Source: Puccinia triticina | Lineage: Eukaryota > Basidiomycota > Pucciniomycetes > Pucciniales > Pucciniaceae | Assembly (NCBI RefSeq): GCF_026914185.1 | Contig: NC_070562.1 | Coordinates: 1,302,001 to 1,366,000, forward strand | Length of the DNA: 64,000 nucleotides | Direction of reading: 5' to 3' | Shown here: positions 31,682-44,374 of the stretch, in pieces | How the letters are laid out: each line of letters begins with the position of its first letter | Position numbering within the stretch: position 1 is the first letter of the stretch | The notes under the pieces: generated by a model | The model's input: only the letters and a program-made list of their open reading frames with translations | The model's database searches: none | Told to the model about the DNA's origin: nothing | Position numbers and translations under genes: made by a program

Positions 31682-34600
31682 TCAAGAGTGTTTGAGTGCT
31701 GCGCCAGAGGTGACAACTTGAGCCGAAGAAAATCTGAAAAATCACAGTTGTGTGTCAGTCGAGATGTGCAAATATGACAGCGATTTGGGAGAAAATGAGA
31801 CGCTCTTACCTGCGTAGATCGCGTTCGCTCGTCTTGACTTGTCCGTGCAGGGATCGTCGGGCCGCTTGCGAGTGTTCAGCACGTTGGATGAAACTCATCC
31901 TGTTGTTGTAGAGGGAACCGGCACTGGATTGACGGGCTAGCGCGTTCGCCTCTACGGCCACGGGTTTCAATTGTCGGGATCGGAACTTCTTGAGTACGGC
32001 ACGAGTCGCGAACTTGATGAGGTCTAAAATAGATAGAGATAGGGGCGGTTAGGATCATTTGACGTGTAGCGGATGAGACAGGCGGTACGAACCCATTGGG
32101 AGGAACCAGATCAAGTTCCAGGCCCATGCCACACCCACCCATGACAATGGGATGGCCTGTACGGCTGAGAATTCCATTGTTCCGAATACCGCCAACAGCG
32201 AGGCAACGGTTTGAGCAATGCAAAACGCGCCAATCAATGCCAAAGAGGGTCTCTCCATGAAGAACCAGCTGTGAGAGCGGGTGACGAAAATCAAGGCTTG
32301 CGAGATAATAGCGACTTGAAGGTAGATGACCATGTGCAACTGTGGGTCATTGGCATCTTTCAAGGGAGACAGGCCGAAGTTGTCCTCCAGGAATGTTGTG
32401 TTGACGATGACCACAAACAGGAGGATGGTTGACAAAGCGAGGTGAAGGCCATATGCGACGGCGTATGTGACTGCCATCGTGAAGAGTAATTTTAGCTTAG
32501 CTCCAAATGCCGAAGGTTAAGATTACTCACAGATCTCAGCCAGGTCCCAGTGATCAGGTTCGTTGTTGGGTAAGACGCGATCGAGGGAAATAGTCATGAC
32601 GGTTCCGTCGTTCAAGATAGCGATGACCAGGACCATGAAGGGGGGGAAATCAAACTGGAAGGCAAAAGCCATGATAGCAAAGCCAACAACGATCCGGATG
32701 GTAACAGCGCATGCGTAGATAGAATAGTTCCTCATGCGCTGGAAGACGATTCGCGACTGGCGGATGGCATGGACAATGGTTGATAGACCGGGCTCGGTGA
32801 GGACAATATCCGCAGCTCCTCGGGCAGCATCGGTAGCACCCTCAACGGCGATTCCGACATTGGCACGGGCGAGCTATAAAGTTGAGTAATAAAAAGAAAT
32901 GAACTCCGTGTTTTGAAAGGGTGAAAACATCACAGGCTGAACTTACAGCAGGAGCATCGTTGGCACCGTCACCGGCTGTGGAAGGGTAAAATGGTAGTTT
33001 TACATTTGGTTAGTATTCTGGGTGAGCATAAAAAAATTAAAGCACTCACTCATGGCAACCATGTGACCCAGGCTCTGTAATTTCTTGACAATATCATACT
33101 TGTGCTCGGGGTACACTCCAGCAAATCCATCGGCATCTGTGCGCATAGAGACTTGTGAGCCAGTTGTTCACTTAGGGTGACATGCTCAGAAATACAAACG
33201 CACCGATAATCATACTGTCCAACGATGAGAATTTGCTTCCAGGTGGGGGGCCCTCTTTAAGCACCTTGGACGCAAACATGTTGTCACCCAAACCCAATCG
33301 TCGTCCGGTTTCCTTTGCGATGGCGAGTTGATCACCGGTGACCATCTTGACCCTGAGTCCAAGGCTAACAGCGTCGTCGATGGTTTGCTTGGTGTCGTCA
33401 CGGGGAGGGTCGAAGATGGACAAGAGGCCAACGAGTTGGAATCCACTTCCAGGTCCTTCGGCGTCGCCACTGGGGACATCTTCGTAAGCAACAGCCAGGG
33501 CCCGCAAACCTCGACGGGCAAACTCTTCAACGTCGGCTTCGAGCTGGTGTTCAATTGCATCGGTCTTGTTGTAGGTGCAAAGGTCCATGATCTTTCCGGT
33601 CATACCCTTGGTTACTCGGCGCATTTCCCCAGTGGCAATATCGATGTAGGTTATCTCTGTTCGTTTTGAAACTGGATCGAATGGCTTGAAGTCCACGAGT
33701 TTGATCCCTCGACGCGCCACATCAGCTCCGACAGTGCCAACCACACATCCATCAATAGCATCCTGGTTCTCAATCCGGGAAGCGTACGAGGCCAAAACAC
33801 AGACATCTTCCGGTCCGACATCCGAGTAGGTCTTGATGGTAGATTTGTCGATCGTGAGCTTGTTCGTGGTCAGAGTGCCGGTCTTGTCAGAACACAGGAT
33901 AGTAACACCCGCGAGTTCTTCGATGGCAGTGATACGGGTGACAATGGCTTTGTACTTCGCGAGCTGTTGAGCGCCGACCGCGAGAGTGACCGATAATACG
34001 GTGGGCATAGCGATTGGGATACCACCAATGAGTAACACGAGGATGTTGTCCAATCCCCGGCGGTAAGAGTAGCGGAACGCCCCGTAAAGAACGATAAGCT
34101 CTACAATATGCAGTCAAACAGAAAACATAATGAGCTCCAGGCTACTCTAGAGGAATATAGAATGAAGCTTACCAAGAGCAATTGCGATACCAATGGAGAC
34201 AAGACAAAAACCTCCGATCTGTGCACAACTTGAGGTTAGCCATCTTGATTATGCTGAACGACATGTACAAAGTCAGCGCACCTTGGCCAAAACCGCTTGC
34301 ATGTGTCCAGTCGAGTCATTTTCTGCACCAACCAGGGTGGCTGCTCGTCCGAAAAAAGTGTTTGCACCGGTAGCACTAACGATACCCTCGGCCTCGCCCT
34401 GCTTGCAGATGGATCCCGAAAAGCATTGATCGCCGACTGCTTTTGAAATTGGGAGGGATTCGCCAGTCAAGGCCGCTTGGTCAATGCTGACATTAATTGC
34501 GTCGTACAGACGACAATCTCCGGGCACCACATCACCGATCTGGACAAAGAGGACAATCAGAAAACCCAGCAAAGAGTAGATAATTAATACGGCCGAATGA

Positions 34601-35389
34601 ATGAACCCACCTTGAAAGCAACGATATCGCCTGGGACTAAATCAGCCGAGTCAATCTCTGACCAGCTTCCGTTGCGCCGCGCCTTCGCTTTCGGGGCAAG
34701 GGAGTCCATGAGGGCTTTGACAGCATTGCCGGCGGACCTCTCTTCGTAGTATCCAATCCCGGAGTTCTGCGGACAAGAAGGTCAAATGAGACTTTCATCT
34801 ATGTATCCAATGCTAGCACATGACGACTTACAATGAGGAGCAAAGCCATAATACCAACGAAATCCTGCCAGTCTGGAGGACGGTTTTCTCCGTTGGAGAG
34901 TGCAATCGAGACTATTGCCGCACCTTCCATGACCCATGACAACGGACTATGTAACAAGATAGTTCCATCGTAAGTTCACGCATGTTGGAATCGGATGACT
35001 GGAAAATTTAAACTTACTTCCACATGAAGCTGAGGAACTGCAAGAACGGATTGACTGATTTTTCTTCCAAACGATTGGGACCAAATATCCCCCGTCGGCG
35101 CTCGACTTCAGCGGCATCCAGGCCATTTTCGCTTGTCCTAAGGGTGCAGAGGGAAGCTCGTCAGCAATTGTCACATTGGAATCATAGCTGATTCAGGCAC
35201 TTACTGCAACAGCTGCCAAACGTCTTCAAGCTCTACCTGTTCGAGGTCGACCTTTTCGCGATCGTAAAGGTCCTCAGCATTCAACTGGATGGTCTTCATA
35301 TCAACGAGACATCTCGTCGCCGCCTTTTCTTCTTCGAAGGTCTTGTCAAAGTTCCGGGCGGCTTTGGGTGCGGCATTGGACTCGGCCAT
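31682..35389 (-). CDS. PMA1: Plasma-membrane H+-ATPase (P-type, type IIIA)
   Basis: A multi-exon gene. The first exons are 35389-35205, 35137-35018 and 34946-34832, and the stop lies at 31684-31682 after a last splice near 31730. It pumps protons out of the cell and powers secondary uptake. In rust fungi such a pump energises nutrient uptake at haustoria. Visible hallmarks, in order: [26 protein letters not shown], the phosphorylation site [13 protein letters not shown] (about 33900-33860), [31 protein letters not shown] (split by an intron at the Met-Thr), the 3' transmembrane block [18 protein letters not shown], and a C-terminal regulatory region with [16 protein letters not shown]. The N terminus is short and acidic ([16 protein letters not shown]). 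I did not fix every internal splice site. The upstream 300 bp contain no other gene. Confidence 0.95.
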
Positions 35390-36900
35390 TGTAGAAGCGT
35401 TGGATGAGGTGAGTAGGAGGTGTCAGAGGACAGATGGTGTACTTCAAAGTTGAAAATAGCCGGCGATCAACGCAAGGCTTAAACAAGACGGCAAGCTAAG
35501 CTAAGCTGAGGAGAATCTCTGAAGCTTTCTGGTTTAACTGTTCCTGAACAATCGACTTTCAAAGTCGAGTGCTTGAAAATAAATGGAGGCCACGTGGGGT
35601 GGAGGGTCTGCGAGGCTCTGTGAGGGCTGAGGGATGTCTTGGAACAGATGCCAGTCGCCCTTCTTAAATAATTGCTACTACACCGTTCTTGAGCCCATCG
35701 CCCGGTCGGCACTTCCATGGCTCCGGGCTACACGAGCTAATCCAGCTAGGGGCACGCTCGTTGATCCGAAATTCAGTTGACTTTTGGATCGATTGGCTTG
35801 TAAAATACTTGATACGGATCACTTCATAGATCAGATCTACATGAGCAGGCCTGGCCGGATCCATTTGCTCATACATACATAATATCGCCGGGAGGACCCG
35901 AGACTGATCAACCACGACTTGGCAGTACAGTCGGCACACTCATGAACACCTCCGATGCACGTGTCACCACTTTGGTTAAAGAGGTGTGTAACAAAAGATT
36001 CAAAATTTAAGCCAGGAAGCCAAATGGTGTTACTCCGTTAAGTCTATGTAAACCAACTTCAGATAGTATGAATTGCCATGGACACAGGCAAATGAAATAA
36101 AGATGAGGCGAAACACGGACTGTTATGCAGAGCTGTGAGTGGAGGGAACTCCCACTTGCCCAAGTGTTGGCCAGGCGCTTGGTTCTGTTCGTCTGATCTA
36201 TGTACCAGACAATGATGCCAAGGCTGAGGCGAGCTTAACCAAGCCTCTCTGGAGGAGAGCCCCGCAGGGTCTCTGTCTCACAGAGAGGCTTGCCCCCAAG
36301 CGGCGAATTCTGGCGTGAGAGCTGACAGACCGTAGTCCTGGCCAGCACCCAAATTCCACTAAATCAATGCCTACACATTTTTCACGCAACATACGGGGCC
36401 ATGAGTAGCACAGCCTTGTAGCCTGGCTGCTTGCGCAGCCATCCATCCATCCATCATCTATCCATCCCCCCAGAGCAGTGCTAGACATCCTTTCAAAAAA
36501 CACGATGAGCTGTTTTCCAAAAGTCAAACTCTTGTTTTTTTTCACACCTGTACATTCCACTATCCAATAAACTTGCTGTGTCCTACCTGTACCGTGAAAA
36601 AAACATAGTACAGAAGCCACCATAACTGTTCACTTTGGCATGTGTATTTAGCTTTTATGTACTTGCCTCGCATGTACAAATGTACGGACAATCCAAGAAT
36701 CTTGGTAAGATGATGTTACAAGCTTTGTAACTTCAAGACCGTTTGAGTTAATGACATGTGACCTATGTAGGATTGAAGGAGAGATGCAGGCCTTCAATCT
36801 GGCACCAGGGCGGCCTGATTGGCCCGCAGGAGGCAAATTTAGTGTGGTGTTGAAGTTTGACACCAGCCAAATGGTTGGAGGTGGTCCTCAGCGCTCACGC
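35390..36900. other. PMA1 upstream region and gene-free DNA
   Basis: The first several hundred bases are the PMA1 promoter, with C/T-rich tracts but no clear TATA close to the ATG. At 36235-36310 an inverted pair AAGCCTCTCTGGAG / CAGAGAGGCTTG is a remnant of the dispersed GGAGGCTTGC repeats. A short ATCC run lies at about 36440-36470. No gene. Confidence 0.45.
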
Positions 36901-36904
36901 CAAA

Positions 36905-37085
36905 TTTCCCCGCTTACTCCCAAGTCCCTCCTTTGGAGGCTTGCGCTTCGCACGAGGGGCGCCAGCCTGTCAACTCAGAAGGGAGGACTGACTAAGTTCG
37001 AGGCTGAGGGTCATGATCCAGCCGGTAGCGCCAGGCCCGGTGTGGTTAGCGCAATCAACGCGCGCAGCGTGCAAAATAGCCAAGA
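36905..37085. repeat. Fragment of the AGTCCCTCC...GGAGGCTTGC dispersed repeat
   Basis: The words CAAGTCCCTCCTTTGGAGGCT (allowing gaps) and GAGGGGCGCCAGC match the repeats at 21430, 22700 and 1130. It ends in a GC-rich tail (GCGCAATCAACGCGCGCAGC). No boundaries or target duplication found. Confidence 0.5.
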
Positions 37086-39285
37086 CTTAACTTTTTTTAA
37101 CATAAACAGGTGTAAATATACTTTATATCACTTTCACAAAGATGTTACATAGTTTTCTCATTAATTTAAGGGCTTTAAAAAGGTACTTTCTGGCTACAAA
37201 TATAAGAAGCACTCATATGCAATCCTTCTGAAATAGCCACTTATATATACAAAAGTAGTATAAATAGAGAGTTACAGTAATTTTCTTTACACTTCAATCT
37301 AGTATTCACTTCTAAGAATTGTTTAACATCTTTGAGAAGTATTCCAGACTAAAAATCATTTACATATAGAAAAGCCAAGGCTCATATGTAACTACAATTT
37401 CATTACATAGTTGTAAATCTTCTAAGATTAAAAGCTAGTCTGATGTTGGTTCTTTTGTCTATAAAAGAAGGCCATTTTGGGTACTCTCTCCCCCATGCTT
37501 GCATTAGATAGTAATATTATAAATTACTAGCATTCATCACACTGATAAATTGAAATTGATAATTTAACTGATAAATTAAAGATAAATTGAAATTGAACCC
37601 CCTTGAAAACTTGTAATCCTCAATTCTCTTTGAGCTGTGTCATAAGAGCTCATTGATCAAAAGTTATTCAGAAGTAGCAACACCAAGAAAGTTAAGAAAG
37701 TGCCACATCTTTATTTTTCTTTGTGTTACATTCTCCCAGAGTTATTCCAGAAGGCAGCTCTTCAAGCATTTTATTCCCTTCCAAGCTCATCTCCCCGCTG
37801 TGAGAAGTTCCACACCGGTGAAAGTGCTGTATGCAGGATGAGCGGGGGCAGAGCTGAGGGATTAGGCGCATAGCAATGGTTAATGAAGGCGGGCAAGGGG
37901 ATTGTAGATGTTTGCCATGACAATATTCTATTCTATGTCTCAGCGCCTGGAGCTGACTCTAATAGTCTGAGGGTGTCTGGCCAAGGATGCAGTCTAGTGC
38001 GCACTGATGTGTGTGCAGGCTTAATGAGCTGGAATAGCTTGAGTTGAGCAAGTCTGTGCCAGTTTGGCCCTGACACAGAGTTACCAACCAATAAGGGAAA
38101 TTTCTCAACCAGCCGTGTCCACTCACTGGCGCATAACCAGTCAATCAAAGCAAGCTGCCTGGCTCAGAAGATGGCAATGGAGCTTTGGTTCTGCTGCTGC
38201 CCTGGGGATGCATGCACTTCAGCACTGTTTGTTGGGGCCAAAGTAATTATTTATTGATTCATGATCAGCTGGGTTCTGAATTTTGGAGCCTCAAGAGTGT
38301 GACTGTCGGGCAAGGGGTACATACAGCGGCAGACTGTAGCACAGACAACGGGGCTGGAAAGAGACACAAAAACAGGCTTTGAAGGACTACTAAGCCACTC
38401 ATGCTGCAGCAAAAAAAGAGGACAATGTCAAGAGACTGGACCTTTAGTTGCAAGCATGAGCTGCTGGTGGCAATGGATGGGCCGTGATTCTCTGTAGCAC
38501 AAAGCTTTCAGAGTTGAGAGGACTATATATTCTCTGTAGCTTTCAGAGTTGAGAACTTATACCAGGGGAGATATGTTCCCACTCCCCAGGGAGTGCCTTA
38601 CCGTAACTTTTTTCCATAACTGTGCTGGAGGCCTTTGGTAAAGAAATATTGAGTAGGTATGAACAAGACTGGAAGTCAGCTTGAAATCAGTTGGAAATCA
38701 TCCAAGTTTATTAAAATCACAGAAACACGGAAGGCAAGATCAAAGTTTTTGCCTGTGCTCTTTAGCAAAAATCCCATAAAAGTTGAAATTAATCCCCAAA
38801 CACCCCGGAGGGCACCTCGGATTGACCCTTCAGCCTGTGCCGGAGCAACAGGCAAAAAAAGGTTGGTCAAAAATGTAATCAAGGAGGCCCTAATCAAGTG
38901 ATTAGTGGGCTCCAGGGAGGGGGTGGGACGAAACCAGATCCCCTGGGGGGGAAAACAGCTTCCCCCCAGCCCTTTAAGTATTGGTCCCAGCTCCCACATG
39001 ACAGAAGTTGACGACACCCTGGGCCCTGACATTCTTTGCACACCACAACTGTGTTGCCAGGGCCCTGCACCTAGGCAGGCAACATGCTGGCCTGTATGTG
39101 CACACTCATTCGAGTGTATACAGGTCAGCTTGAGAGGTGTATTCCTCAGGATGACCGCTCAGGGTCATTCGGAAGTGTTCCAAATCCCAATTCGGAAGTG
39201 TTCTGAATCCGAGGGAGTTGGCTTCGAGGAGTATGTACACCCAGACTTCGGCCTCCTTCGCGGTCTACACGTCTCTCGACAACCG
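37086..39285. other. Gene-free stretch
   Basis: 37090-37650 is very AT-rich with short direct duplications (GATAAATTGAAATTGA near 37545-37600). Bases 38490-38560 contain a short duplication around TTCTCTGTAGC...TTTCAGAGTTGAG. Open frames are short and featureless. No gene supported. Confidence 0.45.
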
Positions 39286-39289
39286 GTAC

Positions 39290-40010
39290 AGCACCCCTCT
39301 CGATGACCGCTCTGACCGGCCATCGGGAGAACTCATATCTCCTCCCCATGACCGGTACGTGCCGGTCATCGAGGGGACTCACACCTCTCGATGACCGGTC
39401 TGTACCGGTCACCGAGGAGACTCAGATCTCCTCCTCATGACCGGTCTGTGCCGGTCACCGAGGGGATGCACAACTCTCGATGACCGGTCTGTGCCGGTCA
39501 TCGAGAAGAATCAGGTCTCCTCTCGATGACCGGTCTGTGCCGGTCATCGAGGGGGGTCAGGTCTCCTCTCGATGAGATGACCGGTCTGTACCGGTCATCG
39601 AGAGGACTTAGGTCTCCCCTCGATGACTGGTCTCCGCCGGTCATTGAGAGGACTCAGTTCTCCCCTCGATGGCCGGTCTGTGCCAGTCATCGAGGGGAAT
39701 CATGTCTCCTCTCGATGACCGGTCTGTGCCGGTCATCGAGGGGAATCAGGTCTCCTCTCGATGACCGGTCTGTGCCGGTCATCGAGGGGAATCAGGTCTC
39801 CTCTCGATGACCGGTCTGTGCCGGTCATCGAGGGGAATCAGGTCTCACCGGTCATCGAGAGGACTCAGGTCTCCCCTCGATGACCGGTCTCCGCCGGGCA
39901 TCGAGAGGACTCAGGTCTCCCCTCGATGACCGGTCTCCGCCGGGCATCGAGAGGACTCAGGTCTCCCCTCGATGACCGGTCTCCGCCAGGCATCGAGAGG
40001 ACTCAGTTCA
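39290..40010. repeat. Large array of palindromic 46-bp satellite units (GATGACCGG...CCGGTCATC)
   Basis: About 15 units. Each has a near-perfect palindrome, GATGACCGG TCTGTG CCGGTCATC, followed by GAGGGG and a linker with CAGGTCTC. Several successive units around 39700-39840 are almost identical with a 46-bp period. Outer units are diverged or shortened. Open frames repeating TGLCRSSRG are artefacts of the array. Confidence 0.92.
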
Positions 40011-40635
40011 ATTTCTTGGACCAAGAGTCAGAAACACCATCAGCCTACATCGGTATCCCAAACTTCGTCAAGAGGCCCTCGGCCTCCACTCCAACAAATT
40101 GGATCTAAATAATCATGTATCCATCAGCTCGGCGAAGCACTTCACATTTGTGGACTGTGGCCATCGCTATCGGGCCAGATACACTATCTTTCAGCCGGCT
40201 TCCAGCTGTGTACAGACAGGGCCAGCCAAAACTTTTTTTCCATAAGTGTTGGAGATGTGGAGGCAACGATCACCCATACCTCCTGGCCCAACCCCTTGTG
40301 CAATTTATAATATCACACCAGGCGTCCAAACGGGACCTTAAGAATATAACACAACCAAAAACACAAAAGATGGGCTAGCAGGAGCATTGATGTGACTACC
40401 TATTGTATCACTAACACCTTCAACCTTTCACTCCCTGCATCTTGGCCTCATACCTAATTTATTTGTGACAGCCTCTTGTGCTTATCATGTTGTACAGACA
40501 TTTTGCTTGCAGAGACATAAACATGTTTCTTGGATTATCACTTTTATACCATCTGTTGTATTGACAACTAGGAAATTCATCAATTTTACAAAACTTTGGA
40601 GTAAATTTAACACCTTAGGCCTTGCTTGGCACCAA
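40011..40635. other. Gene-free stretch
   Basis: No coding region, RNA gene or structured repeat that I can support. Confidence 0.4.
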
Positions 40636-40639
40636 CATG

Positions 40640-40948
40640 GGGGTTCACAATAGGATCAAAATAAAACTTTGGCGCCAATTTTAAGGCCTTTACAGACAAT
40701 GTTTTAAAAAATGAAGAAGTTGCTCTGATTTCCAGGGGACACAGGGGGGTTCACAATAGGATAAAAATAAAACTTTAGAGCCAATTTTAAGGCCTTTATC
40801 AACAACTTTTTAAAAATTTGGGAAGATGTACAGGATTGAGTGTCCCTTGACAATCAGACACACTTCTTCATTTTTAAAAACATTGTCCATAAAGGGCTTA
40901 AAATTGGCTCTAAAGTTTTATTTTTATCCTATTGTGAACCCCCCTAAT
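40640..40948. mobile_element. MITE with long inverted repeats (GGGGGTTCACAATAGGAT...)
   Basis: The left end GGGGGTTCACAATAGGAT and right end ATCCTATTGTGAACCCCC are the termini of about 80-bp imperfect inverted repeats, each including AAAATAAAACTTT and CCAATTTTAAG. A third, direct copy of the left arm starts at about 40747. The structure is thus arm, arm, inverted arm. No coding capacity and no clear target duplication. Confidence 0.75.
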
Positions 40949-40949
40949 A

Positions 40950-42765
40950 TGATCCAGGCAATGTATGATTTTTTTTATCTGATCAAGACCACCAAACCTT
41001 GATCAGATGTCACAACAATCCACATTATATCAAACAATTATATTGGCACCAAACAAGGCCTTAGGTTTTTAGACGCACCATAAATGTAGGTGTTATATTG
41101 CACAAATCATTAAATAAAAAAACAACCTATTCAAAATGTGGCACTCAAGCTTTTTTTCAGGCAAGGTGAAAAACTCATCTCCTCAATATTTTCATCATAT
41201 GCAGGAAGTTTTGCTATGTTAAGTGCCATAATAGAAATATTACACTATTGAACATTTTAAAGTATAGCATTGCTTTTATGGTGCTGAAGGGAGTCAAGTT
41301 ATTTCACTCTGATAAAAATATTGAGGATATCAGTTGTTGACCTTGCCATCTCAGAACCTTCTATACATTGAGAATTTAAAAGAATGAACACATGAGCTAC
41401 TGACACAGAGTAAAGCAGTTGAGCTGGGCACCTGGACTCTGTAGCGGTGCAGCCGCCTTAGCCTCTAGTCCTGAAATAAACCATAACTTGCCAAGGAATA
41501 ATCCAGAACTCATCTGGAATTCATCCAGAACTCATCCAAAATATATGCCTTTCTTGGCTCCATGACCAGTGTTTCCTTTTCATGGGGATGTGAAAGGCGC
41601 AGTATGTCATATTGTCCCCCTCATGTACTTGTGTACATCAGGGGGACAATTGGTGTCTCAACACAAAGTTTCTACTTTTCATGTGGCTGTGAAAGGCCCA
41701 TCCTGTGATATTTCCACCCCAATGTATGCACGTACTATTTCCACCTCAATGTATGCACGTACATTAGGGTGACTATTAGCAAAGTGCAAAAAAGTTCACT
41801 TGCATGTGCACATGTGGATTTTGAAAAGCAAAAAAAAACAAAAAATCACACAATCATTTTTGTGAAGAGGCCAGGATATGTGGCCAAACTGGGGTGGCAC
41901 TGCAATCCAACCTTGACTTACCTCAGACTTTCACCCCAATACAATAGTTTATCACCATTTTTTAGCCAAATTCAAATTAATTACAGCATTTCCAAGAAAA
42001 TGGGTTTCACTAATTTTACTTCAACATTACCACATTCCAAAATTCTAAACCCAATAATACCAAGTTGACTTTTACTTTAATTTTGTACATGAGGGCATAT
42101 AATGTGAATTACAAGAAACTCATTTTTTTTACAGGAATTACATTCAAGAATGGCAATTTTGCTTTCCTATCCTTCGACATCATCAAACAGGAGCAATTGA
42201 TGAGCTTGACTTGGGTGAAATATCATTTCATGATATTTTTTCCTCTAGTTGTACCTAGAAAACAAAATAATTCTACAAAACATTGTGTTGACTCCCAAAT
42301 CAATTCTGACTGACTTTTGACTCACTTCTGCATCCACTTCAATTCATTTAGGGATGAGTTACTGATGCACATCAGGTTCACATCCAACCAAAACTCACAT
42401 CAAATTCAGCTCTGGCACACCCTGGGGAGTGGGAACATATTTCCCCTGGTGTTACATACAATCTAATATATTTACATATCCATTTGTCGTAGGCACTTCT
42501 GTATGAATTCTGAACCAGTTTGCATCTTTCACTTGTATTCATGGCCCAGGTCGCAGGCGGAGCAACGGTGGTAGACTGGAGTCACCTGCTGATCACAATG
42601 GGTACCCAGTATTGGAGCAGAGAGAATGAATACAAATGATATTATCAATGAGTATGCTAATAAAGGAAATAAAAGGTATATATATATGTAGATACAAGGG
42701 TACGACCATAGGAAGTGTAGTCAAGTCTTATGTAATAGTGTGTGAATACTATTACATAGTAGTAT
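40950..42765. other. Gene-free AT-rich stretch with a small inverted repeat
   Basis: At 41605-41775 there are inverted words ATTGTCCCCCT...AGGGGGACAAT and GTATGCACGTAC duplications. At 42660-42770 the sequence (a TATATATATATG run, then TAATAGTGTG...ACTATTACATAGTAG) may be part of an LTR. No gene. Confidence 0.45.
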
Positions 42766-42770
42766 GGGGT

Positions 42771-44100
42771 AATCTACTTAGTTAGGATTACACTATGCTA
42801 CAACACCCAGCTGTTGTCCGGTAAGTTTCCAACACTTGCACTTAAATAAGAGTCTACTCTATGTACATACTCACTCCTGATCTCATCCTATAACCCAGAA
42901 GCACTTCCTCTACTCCCCCACCTCACCAAAGGACAAATCCAACAAGCCTTACAGCTTTTCAACCTTCTCCCACCAAGTAACCCCAGTAAGCCAGTGATCA
43001 TCTCCGAGTTGTGTATTGAATCATCATTCTGATTGACATTTCATTTGTGGTTGTTGAGGATATTACCATCACTTCAACCACTACCAGATATCCTGAATGG
43101 GATATCCAGGATACCATGTATCCCAAAGCACACTCCGTGATAGATAGGAGTGTGCCAAAGCACACTCCGTAATAGGAGTGTGCCAAAGCACACTCCGTAA
43201 TAGGAGTGTGCCAAAGCACACTCCGTAATAGGAGTGTGCCAAAGCACACTCCGTAATAGGAGTGTGCCAAAGCACACTCCGTAATAGGAGTGTGCCAAAG
43301 CACACTCCGTAATAGGAGTGTGCCAAAGCACACTCCGTAATAGGAGTGTGCCAAAGCACACTCCGTAATAGGAGTGTGCCAAAGCACACTCCGTAATAGG
43401 AGTGTGCCAAAGCACACTCCGTAATAGGAGTGTGCCAAAGCACACTCCGTAATAGGAGTGTGCCAAAGCACACTCCGTAATAGGAGTGTGCCAAAGCACA
43501 CTCCGTAATAGGAGTGTGCCAAAGCACACTCCGTAATAGGAGTGTGCCAAAGCACACTCCGTAATAGGAGCTTTGGCACACTCCTATTATGGAGTGTGCT
43601 TTGGCACACTCCTACTATGGAGTGTGCTTTGGCACACTCCTACTATGGAGTGTGCTTTGGCACACTCCTACTATGGAGTGTGCTTTGGCACACTCCTATT
43701 ACGGAGTGTGCTTTGGCACACTCCTATCTATCACGGAGTGTGCTTTGGGATACATGGTATCCTGGATATCCCATTCAGGATATCTGGTAGTGGTTGAAGT
43801 GATGGTAATATCCTCAACAACCACAAATGAAATGTCAATCAGAATGATGATTCAATACACAACTCGGAGATGATCACTGGCTTACTGGGGTTACTTGGTG
43901 GGAGAAGGTTGAAAAGCTGTAAGGCTTGTTGGATTTGTCCTTTGGTGAGGTGGGGGAGTAGAGGAAGTGCTTCTGGGTTATAGGATGAGATCAGGAGTGA
44001 GTATGTACATAGAGTAGACTCTTATTTAAGTGCAAGTGTTGGAAACTTACCGGACAACAGCTGGGTGTTGTAGCATAGTGTAATCCTAACTAAGTAGATT
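42771..44100. repeat. 1.33-kb inverted repeat (palindrome) with satellite centre
   Basis: The left arm starts AATCTACTTAGTTAGG at 42771. The right arm ends with its exact reverse complement at 44100. The non-satellite parts (about 42771-43150 and 43717-44100, some 380 bp each) appear identical base for base when compared by eye. The centre is the 28-bp satellite, about 15 units on the left and about 5 in inverse orientation on the right, with the switch at about 43570. The identity breaks at the base just outside each arm. Confidence 0.9.
43131..43740. repeat. 28-bp palindromic satellite, first array, head-to-head
   Basis: The unit is GGAGTGTGC CAAA GCACACTCC plus a GTAATA spacer, period 28. 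The first 15 or so units run in one direction and are nearly identical. After 43570 the units are reversed, with TATTA/TACTA spacer variants. Confidence 0.95.
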
Positions 44101-44372
44101 GATAACTACGCCGCAGGACAGCGCACGCAAGTCGTATAAAGACATCAATTACATTTCTCAAGTACATACTCAGCTTTTTCTCAGACTCAAGAGGTCAAAT
44201 CTAGCGCGTGGAGTGCGGGATTCACTCGTGGTAATAATACTCTTTTAAGCTAGAAAATTTATTATTCTCAGTTACAATCTTTTAATTTTTGTCTGAGGGC
44301 AGACAACTAAGTTGGGGGAGGCTGTGGTGAGATCAATCAATCATCAACAGCATTAAAATAGTATAGTTTTAA
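44101..44372. other. Spacer between the two satellite arrays
   Basis: Unique-looking sequence with no gene. It separates the palindrome from the second satellite array. Confidence 0.4.
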
Positions 44373-44374
44373 AC

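Noticed and set aside
39290..40010. CRISPR-like look of regularly spaced palindromic repeats
   Set aside because: The spacers are part of the repeat and nearly identical between units, there are no cas genes, and the setting is a eukaryotic intron-rich genome. It is a palindromic satellite.
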